Positions 22,201 to 40,302 of a stretch of DNA of 64,000 nucleotides are shown here, one piece after another. The notes beneath the pieces were generated by a model that did no database searches, was not told where the DNA came from, and saw nothing but the letters and a program-made list of their open reading frames with translations. Position numbers and translations under genes: made by a program. The stretch spans positions 44,882,501-44,946,500 of the forward strand of contig NC_088335.1 in the NCBI RefSeq assembly GCF_036884655.1, in the 5' to 3' direction. The DNA comes from Musa acuminata AAA Group (Eukaryota > Streptophyta > Magnoliopsida > Zingiberales > Musaceae). Each line of letters opens with the position of its first letter. The first letter of the stretch is position 1.

Positions 22201-25200
22201 ACCAATTTTCCTGCAGTTCCAATTTCCAACATAACTTATCATGACCGCTCTTGTGGCTCTTGAGAGAGCCAACAGTCACCCATCAGTAGTCGACAGCAGA
22301 AAAATAGAAAGATTGAAGCAAACCACAAAACTAGAAGGGAGTAAATCCTGATTTCGATGTTACAACCATTTTCCTCTTTTTTCCTCCAAGTTACTTGACC
22401 TTGATGACAAAGGTAACAGGCAACCAGGAGCACCTTGTTAAAAGACCACTGTTTCTAGTATATTGCTGTTAAAAGAAGCAATACAAAATCAAATAAATAA
22501 AAAAATGTCTTTGAAGTTAACCCAAACTATTCCTGTCGTTTTATTTGATCCCCCACTATAGTATACACATCATAAAATTATGCCTCCCAATTTCGCAAAC
22601 TTATTCAATTCAGACTACAATGGTCGAAAGGGTGCTTTATCTTATGCTTATAGCAAATTTTGTTAATTATATAGGTATACAGAATAACACATGTTATATG
22701 CTAACCCAAAAAATGAAAATTATAGGAAACAACAGAATCATGAAATACCAAACTTGACAAGAAAGTTTCAATCATGCTTGACAAACACAACCCTATAAGC
22801 ATCCAACTCTCATATTATTAACTCATCTAACATGCTAGAAAAACATTAAAAAAATAGTATAAAAAAAATTTGAAACACCATTAGGAATTCCTTGTGTTTT
22901 CTCTCCTGATTAATTTTCTTAAAGTTACCACAATTTATCCAACAAGTTCAGGACATAAAGTTGTACTTTGGCTCTTGAAATACAGAAACAGAACAAGAAA
23001 TAGTATACTTAATTTAAAAGATCATAATGCACAAACACACATTTAAGTATTAAGGTACATGCAAATAAAAATGAAATCAAAATAGGAATATTTTTTTTTT
23101 ACAGCAGAATGAAAGAAAATATATCTTACTTTGTATTTTCCCTTGGAGGTAATCGTCCATTTAAAACACAATCCATACACCACCATGGAAGATCCTTCTC
23201 ATCTTCTGTGCCATCTAAATCTGTTATCTTCTTTCTCCAAGGACCTCCATGCGAACCCTCCGTAACTATGGATGGAGGTGAATCGGTAGCAAATTCAAAA
23301 GAAGGAAGCACAACGAATGTGTTGTTTTCTGTCCCATCATCCACCTCAATTTTTGAATGTGGAAGATTTCTAGTGACATCATTTGAAGATGCGACATTTC
23401 CATTTGACGAAGCTTGTGATCCAGATCTCTGCCTTCTTTTAGCTGCCCAATGGACCAACAAACCACGAAGTGTCTCCTGTGCTAAGTTAATCTGCAGGAT
23501 TCACAGATCTTACATTGTTAAATTTATTAGTTATTACTACTGAAGATCAATTTTCTTTCCCAACATGTTTAACATTCCACAAAATAGCTAAAAATATTTA
23601 ATTATTCCAAACTTATATCTCTGTCCATCCATAGAGCACATATATTTGAGGTTAATATGTGTTATCAAGTCACCTTATATTTTTAGAATATTAACCAAAG
23701 GTTATTATAAACTGTTTGCTTCTAAGAAGCCAAGTCAGAATTTTTAAAAAGGTCAACAAAACACTGGATGAATGATTTACCTTCAGATCTTCTGGTGCTC
23801 CTGATATATTCAAGTCAACAGCATACATCTCAGCAGAAAAGCATTGAGGGGTATCCAAATGAATAGACAAGCTTCCAAGTCGAGTGTCCATTGCAAACCA
23901 TGCAGGTATGCTCACCTTGAAAAACAAATAGCAAAATAATTTTTTAAGGATGTAGCAGAAAGATACCACTAGAATATGTAATGTAACATCAGGTATTATC
24001 ATTTCATGATAAAGTACCATTTCAAATAACTCCTCCTTTTTTTCATCAAATGAAACCTGCAGAGTGAAAAAAATTGACGCATAAATACTTATTGAAAGAA
24101 CAATGCCTCTAGATTAAGATGGGCCCACTGTCAATGTATTATAGGCCACAAGATACACTAAAAGTCATTAAATCAAAATGGACAAATTAAAAAAGTCTAC
24201 ACATCCACTCCTTTTTCCTCTTAAAATTGTAAGAATAAATTCAAGTTATTATTTAACAACAACGCATTTCCAAGAGGTATAGAAGAGAACCTTCCCATAA
24301 TCTTCAATCACAATGCCCCTGGTAATCTCCCACAGCTTGACTGAACCTGATGTATCCTGTAAAGAACATGTCGAAATCATCACCTTTGAGCTATTAAAGC
24401 TAACTTCACTTTCAGGACTGAGAGCAGTATCTAAAGGATACAAGGTACCTTTGTCAAAACATGTCTCCTGTTATTCAAGATTTCATACTGTACAATTCCT
24501 GGGATTCCAGGAATAGTGAAAGATGGTTCTTTGTACACAGGAACCTGTAAAAAGAAGTATTTACTTAAATAATTGATGAAGATAATTATGATATATTAAG
24601 GTCATATTTACTCTCCAACAGAGATAGGAAATTGAAAACAACTATTAATAATTCCTAGAGAACTCGCAATTTGCAAAGTTTCCTTATAATTTGTCCTGTT
24701 ATTTGTACTGGAACATATTGGACTGGTGCGTACAGAGATAACTATTGTGCTGATGAATATTGCATTCAGGTTCCTCAAATAATATTACAAGTACCATATT
24801 AAAAAATTACTCAAAGGGCAACAACTAATCAAGATTCAATTTATAGCAGAAGCAAAAATTAGAAAAGCACAAACACCATATTCATAAGTTATCCTAAGAA
24901 TAACAATTTTAATCAAGATTCAATTAATTTGTAGCAAAAGGGAAAACTCTTGATTGGCAATGAAGCCTCGCTGAACAAGCTTACTATAGAATGAATCAAA
25001 TACTTCATTCAAGAGTTTGAAGCAGTGATTTAAAAAGGGTTAGGCGTCAAGATCCCAAAACGCCCGAGGCGCTAAGCGCTCGCCCGAGCGAAGCGATGTG
25101 CTCTGAAATATTAAAATATAAAAAATAATAAATTGATAAATAAAGATTAACAATATTAAAATCTAAATATGGACAATTATATGATAAGAGTAGTTAACAA

Positions 25201-28200
25201 TATTTAATCTATTGTTAGCAGTAGTTAGAGGGGAGAAAAAAGTCATTGACGGTGGAACGTGGGGAAGGAGAGGATAGCAGTGACGGAGAAACTTTCGAAA
25301 GTTCCAAAAGGCGGCAATGACAGGAAGTTGTGGACGACAGCAGCAACGACAAAGGAAGCTTCAGATGATAGCAGTGAGGAAGCTTAGGATGACAATAGCG
25401 GCGGTGGAGGAAACTGCGGACGGTAGTAGTAGCAACGAAGAAAGCTTCGGACAGCGATAGTGGCGACGTCTGAAGCTATGGACGACGACGTCGTGAGCAA
25501 AGGAAGTTCCATTGATGGCGGAGGAAGCTACGATCCTCTCCCTCAATAGTGGAAGGAGTTGCACAAGAAAGCAACAATGGTGGAGGGAACTACGCATGAA
25601 AGCTACACCTTCGGACTCGTCCATCGGCGGTAGAGGAAGCACAGTCCTATGCGTTGACGGGGAAGGCGGCAAAGGTAGCGATAGAGGAAGCGTCAATGGC
25701 GAAGGCAGCGACTACGCTAGGGTTGCTCATGGTCACGCGAGGGAGGGGGGGGGGGGTGCAAGGGGGTGGGTTTTGCTAATAAAGTAACTTTATGTAGTTT
25801 AGTTGGTTCAATCGAACCAACTAGCTACTGTTCACCCGAACCAGATTTAATAGTCTGGTTCGGTTGCATGGTTTCTATCGAGTGCTCGCCCGAAGCGCCC
25901 GATGCTTGGGTTCAGGGGAGCGCCCAAGCGGTGCTTCATTGAAGTGCATCGCCTAGTGAATCTATGAGGCGCTCAGGTGAGGCGAGGCAAGATCTGAGCG
26001 CCTAGGCGAGCGCCTGGGAACCTATTTAGACCCCTAGTATGAAGAACTTCAAGCCACAAGTGCTGAGGCCAAAACTTTACATTATAGTTCTTCCATTCAG
26101 TTAGTTTGACCGTCTCTAGTAAAACACATGACAGATTTATCAGTTTAAACAATCCTAGACAACTGATATTATCTTCAAAAGGAATCAAGACCTGGGACTT
26201 CATCAAAAGTTTCATTGCACACACACCACTAATTATTTTCACCCTTGAACATTTCTGTTAAAGATGTCAACCAAATTTGGCTCAATTATCTCTAATGAAT
26301 TTGGCCTGGTGTGCAATGAGAATTGTCAGATTTTACATGTTACAAAGCCAGAACGAAGATAAAAAATCAGGATCAATGTTCACAGAGAGTAATAAAAAAA
26401 GTTCGACTAAATTCCAGGAAAGTGCAACAACGACTGAGCAGCAAATACATGGATGTGCAGTTATAAAAAATCTGTATAGTCCAATTCACATTTCATCAAA
26501 TTGTAGACTTGAAAGGAAAAAAGATTTGCCCAATCAAAAAGTAGGTGAATGGCTAGATCAGATCCTAGATACAGCATTGAACATTAATGATGCCTAATTA
26601 AAGAACAATAATCAAGATACCCAGATGTAACAAAAAACAAACTAGTCAGGAAAAATTGATTTGCCCAATCAAAAAGTAGGTGAATGGCTAGATCAGATCC
26701 TAGATACAGCATTGAACATTAATAATGCCTAATTAAAGAAAAATAATCAAGATAACCAAATATAACAAAAAACAAACTAGTCAGGGAAAAATGATTTGCT
26801 CAATCAAAAAGTAGGTGAATGGCTAGATCAGATCCTAGATACAGCATTGAACATTAATAATGCCTAATCAAAGAAAAATAATCAAGATAACCAAATATAA
26901 CAAAAAACAAACTAGTCAGGGGAGACTATCTTGAAATAATATCCTATCACAATATATCATGCATTGCAATGTGTGGCTTACAGGAGCAGATCCTTCTAAA
27001 GAAGCTCTTGCCCTTGTAAATGACAAATTTCCAGCTAAAAATGAACCACCTCTTTGAAAAACCTTCTGAGGGTTACATCCTTCTGCTGGCAACCTATGTA
27101 CAGAAGAATCTGTCGTTGCAACCCATATACTATCATCCTGCAAGGCCATTTGTAGAATTGGGTGTTCTTTTGTGTAAAGCAAAAGGCTTTCCCTCGTTGA
27201 CAAGTCTGTCAGGTACAACTAACATATACAGAATCATATGGAAAAGAACAGATTAGAGATTGCAGAACAGTTTATCTTTATAAAAGAAAGGTATGGGGAA
27301 TCCCTATACTTACAGATAGGTCCCTCCCACCACTATAAACATGTGTGAATGTTGAATTGCTGGCAAGTGCCCAGACTGAGTCTGTATGGACAGCATAAGA
27401 ATGGACACATCGTTGTTGACCAAGATCCCACAGGCTACAAAAAATAACATGTGATAGACTAAACAACTACCCAACCACAAAAAGGAAAGGACTTGCAGGA
27501 TTGATATTAGTTAAACAACATTAACTAATTCCATGTGGAGAACTGGCATAGGGATAGAAATCAACGTCGAAAGAAACCAAACACAAAATCAACATTAAAA
27601 ATTATACATAAAGAGAAAAGTTATCTCCAAATCACATGTTGCCTAAGCTATTAAAATCAAACACAAAATCAATATTAAAAGATAGATTGTGCATAAATCA
27701 ATAAGAAATGAGAGAGAGAATGTGAGGGGCACAGAGAGAGAGAGAGAGGCATTGGTTACCGGATCATTGAATCGGACGACCCTGATAAGCAAAACCTGCA
27801 AAACAGATTAACAAACCAAGTCTTTACAAGCACCAAGCACACTATAAATTATGACAATGACACACAACAAAAAAATTCATTATAGACAAGTCGTGATAAA
27901 TACAAATGTGGTATTAACTATTAAGTATATCGAAGTCAAAGCACATAGTATGCAAGTAATTGGAAATTTATACTAATGTTTAATAAATCAAAATATGACT
28001 ACGATGCAGTCTAGAAGTCGCCAAAATTGAAAACGTATGGAAAGGTAAACAGGGGGCATGACAAAGGCCCATATTGTAGTGGCATTTGTAATGCTACCTA
28101 AAGCTAAACTTTATTTATCTAGGATCCAAATGTGGATCAACATGAAATAGATTCCACAGCTGGTTTACTGTGATTTACTTTTCCAATTTATATTACCAGG

Positions 28201-31200
28201 AAAAACTGAGATGTATATAAACTTCAGATAAGAGTTTCCTCATCTCGTCATAGCCCTGTGCTGGTTCTAGACCAGCCAAGCACATGCCTCTCTCACTGAA
28301 ACATGCCAGCCACATGCCTATTCATGTGCTGAAAATCATATGACAGTCACATACCTACTACAATGATGAAGTATTGATAAACCAAAATGAAAATGAACAG
28401 AAAGGTAAACAAGTGACATGACCAACACCCATACTGAACGTCATTCAACTACGATCCAAGTGTCAAACAACATGGACCAAATTTCGCAGCTGGTTTACTG
28501 TGATTTCTTTTTCAATTTATATTTCCAAGAAACCATGAGATGCATATAAACTTCTGAGTAGGGTTTCCTCGCCTCAGCATAGCACTGTGCTGGTACTAGA
28601 CCAGCCAGGCAAATGCCTATCTCACTGAAACATGCCAATGCATGTGCAAAAAATCATATATGAGTAAAAACACAATAGAGTAGATAAGAAATTTTACATT
28701 ATACTGAATTCAAAACATGAAACCTACACACCTGCCCGTGGAGTCAAGAAGCAAGGCCCTAATATTGTCAGTATGCCCTCTAAGCTTCAGATTTTTTGAA
28801 CCAGTTCTTGGATCCCAAACCCGTATAACCTACAGAAAGCCAGTATGTACATTAAAGATTTCATATACAAACATCAAAAGTAAAATCAAACATCATACAT
28901 GATATCTAGCAGTATAGCCATAAAAAATACTCATAAGAAACATCTGCACATTATTGGCAATCTGAATGTCATGGAAACCAGTATATTCAGTACAAAGAAT
29001 CTATCAGTACCTTTTCAGTTCCACCTGAAACTAGTAAGGTCCCACTATCGTTCATTGCCAATGCATAAACTGACTCCTTGTGGCCTTTGGCAACAATAGG
29101 ACTATATCCACGGGATTGGTTGTTATGAAAAGACATGTTGTTGCCAGTATTCATGCCACGTAAACTTGACAAAGGAAGTCCCAAATTTCCATTGGGAAGT
29201 TCTTCTTCTTTTGGATCAACAGTCTTAGCAAGTGGTAGAAGTGCTGCATCAATGTCCCATATGAAAACCTCCGCACCAAGCCCCCCAGAGGCAACTATAT
29301 TGCTCTAACACGAGCGATGTTAGAAAAACAATCAGAAACTTTGACATATAAAGTGTATCTCAACATGAAAAATAAAAAAACTAAAAGAAATACCAGCATA
29401 TTGTTCAAACAGAAAACAAAAAGTAATCTATTTGTTACATGAACTCGAGAACATAAATAATTACATTTTTCTCAGCAGCAGCCAGACAAGTAACATAGTC
29501 AGAATGCTGTCGAAGAGTTCTACTGCAAACACCATCAGACAAGGGATTCCATATCTGATAAAAAAAGATGGAGTTAACAAAAAGTCATTTCTTCAAAGAT
29601 TAAAACAATCTTTTTGAAGTGTAGAACCTTCAGAGTGGTGTCAGAGGAACAGGAAACAAGATTATTTCCAGCCAGAACTGCATCATTGACCTGCATAACA
29701 AGTGCATTAACTAAGATAACCAAAGTTGCCTGAAAATAACTTCCAGCATGAAGCTGCCATGTATTATTTAGCAAATTACTAAGTTTTAGTGAAAAAAAGG
29801 CATGATTAAGCCGACAATCACTCGTTATAATAAAGGCAGCAATTGACTGCCATGTCTATATGGGCAGTGATAATGGATCTATTGGCATGGATCATGATAT
29901 TAGGTCCTTGGTTTGTGTCACCACCATAGTTACTGAAACCAAATTGGGAAACAGCCCAACTGAGCCTTAGGTTTCACTGACTGGATTAGTGGGTCAGCTG
30001 ATCGGATTACATGTTTAATTAAAAAAATATTAAAAATTAATACTAATTGAAATGTATATGTAGTACTAAGAAATATTTTTAAACATTAAAACATATTAAC
30101 ATTTATAGAAAAATGACAATCTTAATATAAAGGTTTAGCAGGAGGATGGAGGGCCATCGAAGGAAGAGGAGCGATGAGTCTATTGGCTCAGCTGCAACTT
30201 CTAATATGCAATGAACAAGCACATCATATGACTGGATGACAAGCAAACTGCAAATATAATTTCTGATATACATTGGTTGTGCATGAAATAGTTTCTGTTA
30301 CTTGGCCAATATAGACTTCAACTTCATCTAGGTGATAGAAAAACAAAAGAAATCATGCATGCTCATCCATGATATAGGAAAATAAATTGAAAGAGGACTC
30401 TCAAGGCAGCAACTATTGGAGACTCTCTTCAAATCGAATGCTCTTATAGTTCTACTACCTTTTGTAGATCTGTAGCAGTCTCTTCAAATTCTGATGTTGT
30501 AGAGCATGACATATCTTACATATCTCCAATTTATATTTTTTATTCTGACAATTTATTTAAATTACGTTTGTATTGTATAATTGCTTATGTAGTTTCTATA
30601 ATCAAACACTACTAAGGTGTAAATCTCTACATAACTAAAATTACTTTTTTTTCAGCTTATTGTGGTCAGGTTTTTAACATCTGTTGTACATTTCACTTGC
30701 TTGTGCAAATTTTTAATGCTACACAATTGTTCTATTTGGAACCAGAATAAGTAGCAGAACTTTATGAGGGTAAGATTGGCTAATCAATTGAAAACAGATA
30801 ATATGCCCTCTCGAATCCTAGGCTTCCATTAAAAGTCTCCTGTTACCTGAACACTCTTCAACATGTTAGAAATTCCAGGGGGTTACAGGGAAAACAAGAG
30901 AAGAAAAGAAAGATCCAACTGAACTATAAAATAGAAATAAATTCTGGCATTGAAAAATACCCAATCGACATGTGATTCAAATGTTGCCGAACAGGTAGCA
31001 TCATTATCACTCAGAGCCCATCTTTTCAGTGTCCCATCTCTGCTCCCAGTAAAGAGATGATCACAACCATTGGGAGTTGCAGAGTTTAGAATGGCCAAAC
31101 AGTTAATGCCTGCACAATGCTGCATCCAAGGACAAAAATTGAAATAAAATGTAATATGTCTGGTGACAAACTTACAAAAATAATCTTGAAACACAAAGGC

Positions 31201-31359
31201 ACCATCATCATATACAAAGGCACTGGTCAGAAATATATCAAGAATCAGAAATGTAATTACCTTCGTGTCATCTGCATCATTCAGAACATATGTTAGGCGC
31301 TTCTCCTTTCTAGGACGTGTTGAATTGGAAGTGTTACCAGCACTGGCCACACGGTGCAT
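19292..31359 (-). CDS. WDR48: WD40-repeat protein, WDR48/UAF1 homologue
   Basis: Plant homologue of WDR48/UAF1, which activates ubiquitin-specific proteases; 752 aa. Coding exons in transcript order: 31359-31261, 31119-30961, 29690-29628, 29554-29465, 29304-29011, 28829-28732, 27795-27760, 27434-27314, 27218-26982, 24544-24449, 24356-24291, 24056-24018, 23915-23781, 23491-23130, 20830-20737, 20029-19856, 19387-19292. Phases close throughout. The start is [10 protein letters not shown]. Seven WD blades fill residues 34-395 ([84 protein letters not shown]). The C-terminal DUF3337 region follows ([68 protein letters not shown]). The intron after 19856 is GC-AG. Introns hold a hAT element and tandem repeats. 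Confidence 0.94.
20855..20982. repeat. 64-bp tandem duplication at an intron/exon border
   Basis: Two nearly identical copies (starting GGTGACAAGATTTCC at 20855 and GGTGACAAAATTTCC at 20919) lie in the WDR48 intron about 25 bp from the acceptor of the exon that starts at 20830. Confidence 0.8.
25023..26036. mobile_element. Non-autonomous hAT-like element in a WDR48 intron
   Basis: A 1,014-bp insertion in the intron between exons 9 and 10. It is flanked by 8-bp direct repeats with one mismatch: GTTTGAAG (25015-25022) and GTATGAAG (26037-26044). The ends are imperfect inverted repeats: CAGTGATTTAAAAAGG on the left and TAGGGGTCTAAATAGG in reverse complement on the right (11 of 16 match). The 8-bp duplication and CAGTG/TAGGG termini fit the hAT superfamily. 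Subterminal regions on both sides are packed with GGCGCTCGCCCGAGCG-like motifs. The interior is a degenerate 'gaagcttcggacgacagcagcgacg' repeat with no transposase. Confidence 0.7.
26523..26922. repeat. 135-bp tandem repeat, three copies, in a WDR48 intron
   Basis: Copies begin at 26523, 26658 and 26793 (each starting GATTTGC(C/T)CAATC) and end with AACAAACTAGTCAGG. They differ by only a few substitutions. The array ends about 60 bp before exon 9. Confidence 0.9.
28020..28670. repeat. Diverged duplication, ~370-bp spacing, in a WDR48 intron
   Basis: The segment from about 28040 (AGGTAAACAGGGGGCATGAC) to 28345 is repeated in diverged form from about 28404 (AGGTAAACAAGTGACATGAC) to 28665. Shared blocks include CAGCTGGTTTACTGTGATTT, TATAAACTTC and ACTAGACCAGCCA-like sequence. 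It is an old duplication, much older than the 468-bp one. Confidence 0.75.
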
Positions 31360-34130
31360 TGCAGCTTGAAGCTTTCCTGTAACATGCACAACTTTTAAGT
31401 TAGATCAAATAGATAGTATGATAATTTAAGACTATACAGCAACTGACTTATTAAAGATGTAAGAAACAAACAATCAATTAAACACATCACATGAAATAAA
31501 ACCACAAACAAGAAATTGCATGCACTTAAATCCAGTAAATTGTGTTCAATAAATCATGATATCACATAAGACATGAAGGCACAGAATGTCATCCCTGATC
31601 TACACAAGCATGCAGTTAAATCAAGTGACCACATCACATGCAATATAACCATAAACAAGAAATTAGATGCACTTGCACCAACTAAATTGTGTTCAAGAAG
31701 ACATAATATTATGTAAGACACGAAGGCTTTCGCCATCTTTGGATTAGCACACCATCATCCCTGATATACACAAGCATGCAGTTAAAATAGGATGTGTCCC
31801 AAAAATAATGCTCCCCACTGGTGCAGGGGTTTAGTTTAGCCTTTTAATTTGGAAAAAAAATCCATAATTTCAATATTCTATAGATTATAGCACTAAGATT
31901 TAGTTCATTACCGGTGATGCACTCAACAAAGGATGATAGCACACGAGGCATTTAATTTAAATAATGGATAAGTAATTCAGATGCTTCATAGGAAAATTCC
32001 ATGCTGATGGAGGCATAACCTCTAAAGAACAAACTATTATAATTGCTACAAAAGTTGGACCCTTATCCATGATTTTGTAAACTTGATATATTATATAATA
32101 GGGTTTTCTTGCTAATGTGCTCAAACTCCCTAATATTCTGTGGTTTTCTAAAGAGTCAATCACAAGCATGCACCCAACTGACCAACCACCTGGAAGGTAA
32201 ACAATGGTTAAATATGCCCTACATGTACATTAACTTTTCTGAATATACTAACCCATCCTTCTTGACAATGTGCAATTCAATTCTCTTAGTGTTATCGCTT
32301 CACATGTAAATTATGAAGTTTCCAAAGTTGTATTATGTTCGACCACAAGTTAACACAAACATCAAAAGAAACACAATGCCACTTCAGAGTTTCACTACAT
32401 TGTAGCTCAAAAATAGTGCAAATAACAAAAGAAACAAAGTACCGCTTGAAAGTCGCATTACATTGTACCACAAAAATAGAGCAAACAAAAAAAGTAATAA
32501 AAAGTTGCATAATAAATAAGTGAAGAATAGCTCTAGGTTCCACCATATACATATATCATCATAAGACAGATCAATACCAGAACTAGGTATGTAGATTGCA
32601 TAAAACTTCATATTGTTTTTAGTCCTCTAAAGATTACAAAAAATAAAAACATAAAAAATGTGACACAAACGATGTCCTCAAACAAGTTGAGGCACATAAT
32701 TTAGGGATTTTGACACTAATGAAACCAAGCAAAAGAACAACACTGAAACCAATTAAGATAACAGGTCTTACTTTCTGAAATCTGTCTAAACTAGGCATCA
32801 AAACTACAACATATGGCCATTCGTTATTTTGATTCAGCAAGCTGAATTTCAGCTTTCAGTTTCAGGAAATGGAAGTTCATTAATCAGCTGATCAGCATTC
32901 ATTTCAAAGACGAATTTCCTCTTTTAAATCCAATTAACTTGCTAGATAAGATTATCAGTAATCCTTCAAGGAGTGAAAATGAAAAGGATGTGATCAAGTT
33001 TTTATTTAATGCTACAATTTGGCTACTGTGTCCTTTAAAAGTTTTTGAAAAAGAAGAAACTGCTTTTCATGCAGGATAGCATTCATTTTGCTATGTGGTA
33101 TATCCTTAAATAAACACTAAAAAGGAACACGATTGTCTCAACCAGCAAACCTCATTTAATGGTCTGATGTTCCTCACTATGCCTGCACATGGTTAGGAGC
33201 CAGATCAGATTGGGTCAACCCAGACCCAATCCAATGCTACAGAAATCCAACCTAAAGTACCTTTTACATCCGATTATTTCCACAGCTCGTTTTGGGAAAA
33301 AAGAAAAACAATTCCATCCTGCAATTGGTAGGGCCTGTTTCTGAATGTAATCCACAATAGACTCTAATTTTAAACTTAACGGAGTAGCAATATAAGTCTT
33401 AGCATAATTCTTAGGGCAACTTTGACAAGGCAAACACAGGGAATCATCCATAATCCAATCCAGCAGGAAAATGAAAATCTTTCTATTGATACGGTAATTC
33501 ATGTTGCACATGATATATACATTAGCTCTCATTCCTTCATCTTACACATTCATAAATCCATATTCTTTAAGATGAGGAGAATAACAACACATTCAAGATA
33601 ATTAAAGAAAAATGGTATTTTTCGGTAAATAATATGTGGAAAGAAAAGCAAGCAAAAAATTCAGGGAAAGAAAGGGAGCAAACCTTGACGATGATAAGAT
33701 TGAAAGAGAAAACCCTTCTACCAAAAGCAAATCCGGAGAACGTCGCCGACCGCCAGCGGAATATATCCTTGGTCACGCGCCCGTTACCTGCTATTTGGAG
33801 GGATGTGGCGCCACGACGGCCGAGGGTGACGGGTGGACTTGCTGCAATCAATTCCCAAGGGAGATGTAAAGGGCAGCGAAACTCGCCGATCGAGTGAAAA
33901 GAGGGTTCTTTTCCAGCCGCAGGTTAGGGATGACGAAAGAGCGATGTGTGAGTGAATTCGAGATGCAACGGTGGGGGAAAAGAGGAGAGCGCTCCGGCGA
34001 TGGGTCTCCGAAAAGTGCCGATTCTACAAACCTTGATCTGAGATTTAGGGCTTTCGTGTGGCACCGTTGAAACGAGATCTTAGTAGGAAGCTCGATTGGT
34101 TTCGGCCCATAAAAGTTCACGCTTGTAGCT
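31360..34130 (-). other. WDR48 5' leader, probable leader intron and promoter
   Basis: An acceptor AG at 31378-31377 precedes the ATG by 18 nt, so the leader is probably spliced. A good donor, CAAG followed by GTTTGC, lies at about 33684, which would give a leader intron of about 2.3 kb; this pairing is inference. The GC-richer stretch 33690-34120 looks like the transcription start region. Between them, 32336-32490 holds two and a half copies of a ~65-bp tandem repeat ending CATTACATTGTA(C/G). No separate gene is seen. Confidence 0.45.
31484..31790. repeat. Diverged ~140-150-bp duplication upstream of the WDR48 start
   Basis: Two related segments in the intron or leader region before the ATG share CACATCACATG(A/C)AATA, AACAAGAAATT, AAATTGTGTTCAA and ACACAAGCATGCAGTTAAA blocks. 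Confidence 0.65.
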
Positions 34131-35130
34131 CTCTCTAAGTGGGCTGGTCATCGGACAAGGATCAGCCCATTTCATCATCACAAGGCTTAGCCCATGACAG
34201 GCTTTGCCCCATTTGGAAAGACGACAGTAGCATAGAACTCGGATGTCTTTACGAGATTACCTGGACAGTTGAACGATTGACTGCAGCAATCATCGTTGAC
34301 TATGATTTCATGTTATGGCTGTCGCTGTCAGCAAACATCATCAATATCTTGGCAGTACTTGTGTTAGAACACTGCAACAAAGCCACCATTGTTAGGGTAA
34401 AGAGAAGAAGAAGAAGAAGAAGAAGACAATTCAAAGTAGGTTCTCCGATTCAGAATCGTGGCTATGATTAACCAAAAGAATCGCCAAGAATGTCCACAAC
34501 GCCCAAGTTAGCTGCCAACCACCACCATGATCACTACTGACTCTTCCATTTGATCCCCAACACCACCAGGAATCCTTTCTTCCTGTTTTGTTTGTGTGCT
34601 ACGGAGAGAGACAATTGAATTGAAGTAGATTGGCGTGCCTCAGTGACTATATTGGCCAAACATTGACCATAGAAGGGAGTCCCCTTCGACTAATTATGGC
34701 CAACCATTGCCTTTCCTGGAGTCTTCTTCTTCCTCCTTTCCGATTTGTCTCCTCGAAGTCTCCATCTTCAAATATAATGATATCAGGACAAGTTCTTTAA
34801 AGTATATGCTTCGTTATCATACTACTCATGCTCTAATATTTTTCCTTCTACAAGCTAACATGGAAGAATCATTCCAACCATTTCATTGGTCACAGCTCAG
34901 TTGAATTCTCTTCACGCGTCTTTGCCAGCTTCTCATATGTTTATTGGCAAGATCAAACACAACTGACCTCGGACTGTCGACTGAGTTGGGAACTCAGATT
35001 GACGATTGATGCAAGCATAAGTTAGGCATGGATTGTTTGACCAAGTATGCATGCATCACTTCATCAGGCGACCATTCTTCTCGGTGGAGACGACGCCGTT
35101 GACTAGCGTCCCCCCGTGGTTCGACTTGGT
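34131..35130. other. Intergenic spacer between divergent WDR48 and receptor kinase genes
   Basis: No recognisable gene. An (AGA)n run lies at about 34404-34427. The right half should hold the receptor-kinase promoter. Confidence 0.5.
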
Positions 35131-35140
35131 CATATATATG
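35131..35140 (+). promoter_or_regulatory. Candidate TATA box of the receptor kinase
   Basis: CATATATATG lies 112-121 bp before the signal-peptide ATG at 35252. Weak consensus, but position is right. Confidence 0.35.
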
Positions 35141-35251
35141 TGACGAGTAAATGAGAGTTTCCACGGCATTAGATGTGATCTATGAGCCAAGACATCAACA
35201 GCAGTGCAGCTCCCTGTAAACTTGACTGCTGCTGCGTGAAGATTGACATCC

Positions 35252-40302
<5,051 letters not shown>

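Noticed and set aside
26523..26922. CRISPR-like array
   Set aside because: The repeats are 135 bp tandem units without spacers, in a plant intron.
31390..33680. Separate gene in the WDR48 leader region
   Set aside because: Only short AT-rich frames on both strands; better explained as a leader intron with repeats.
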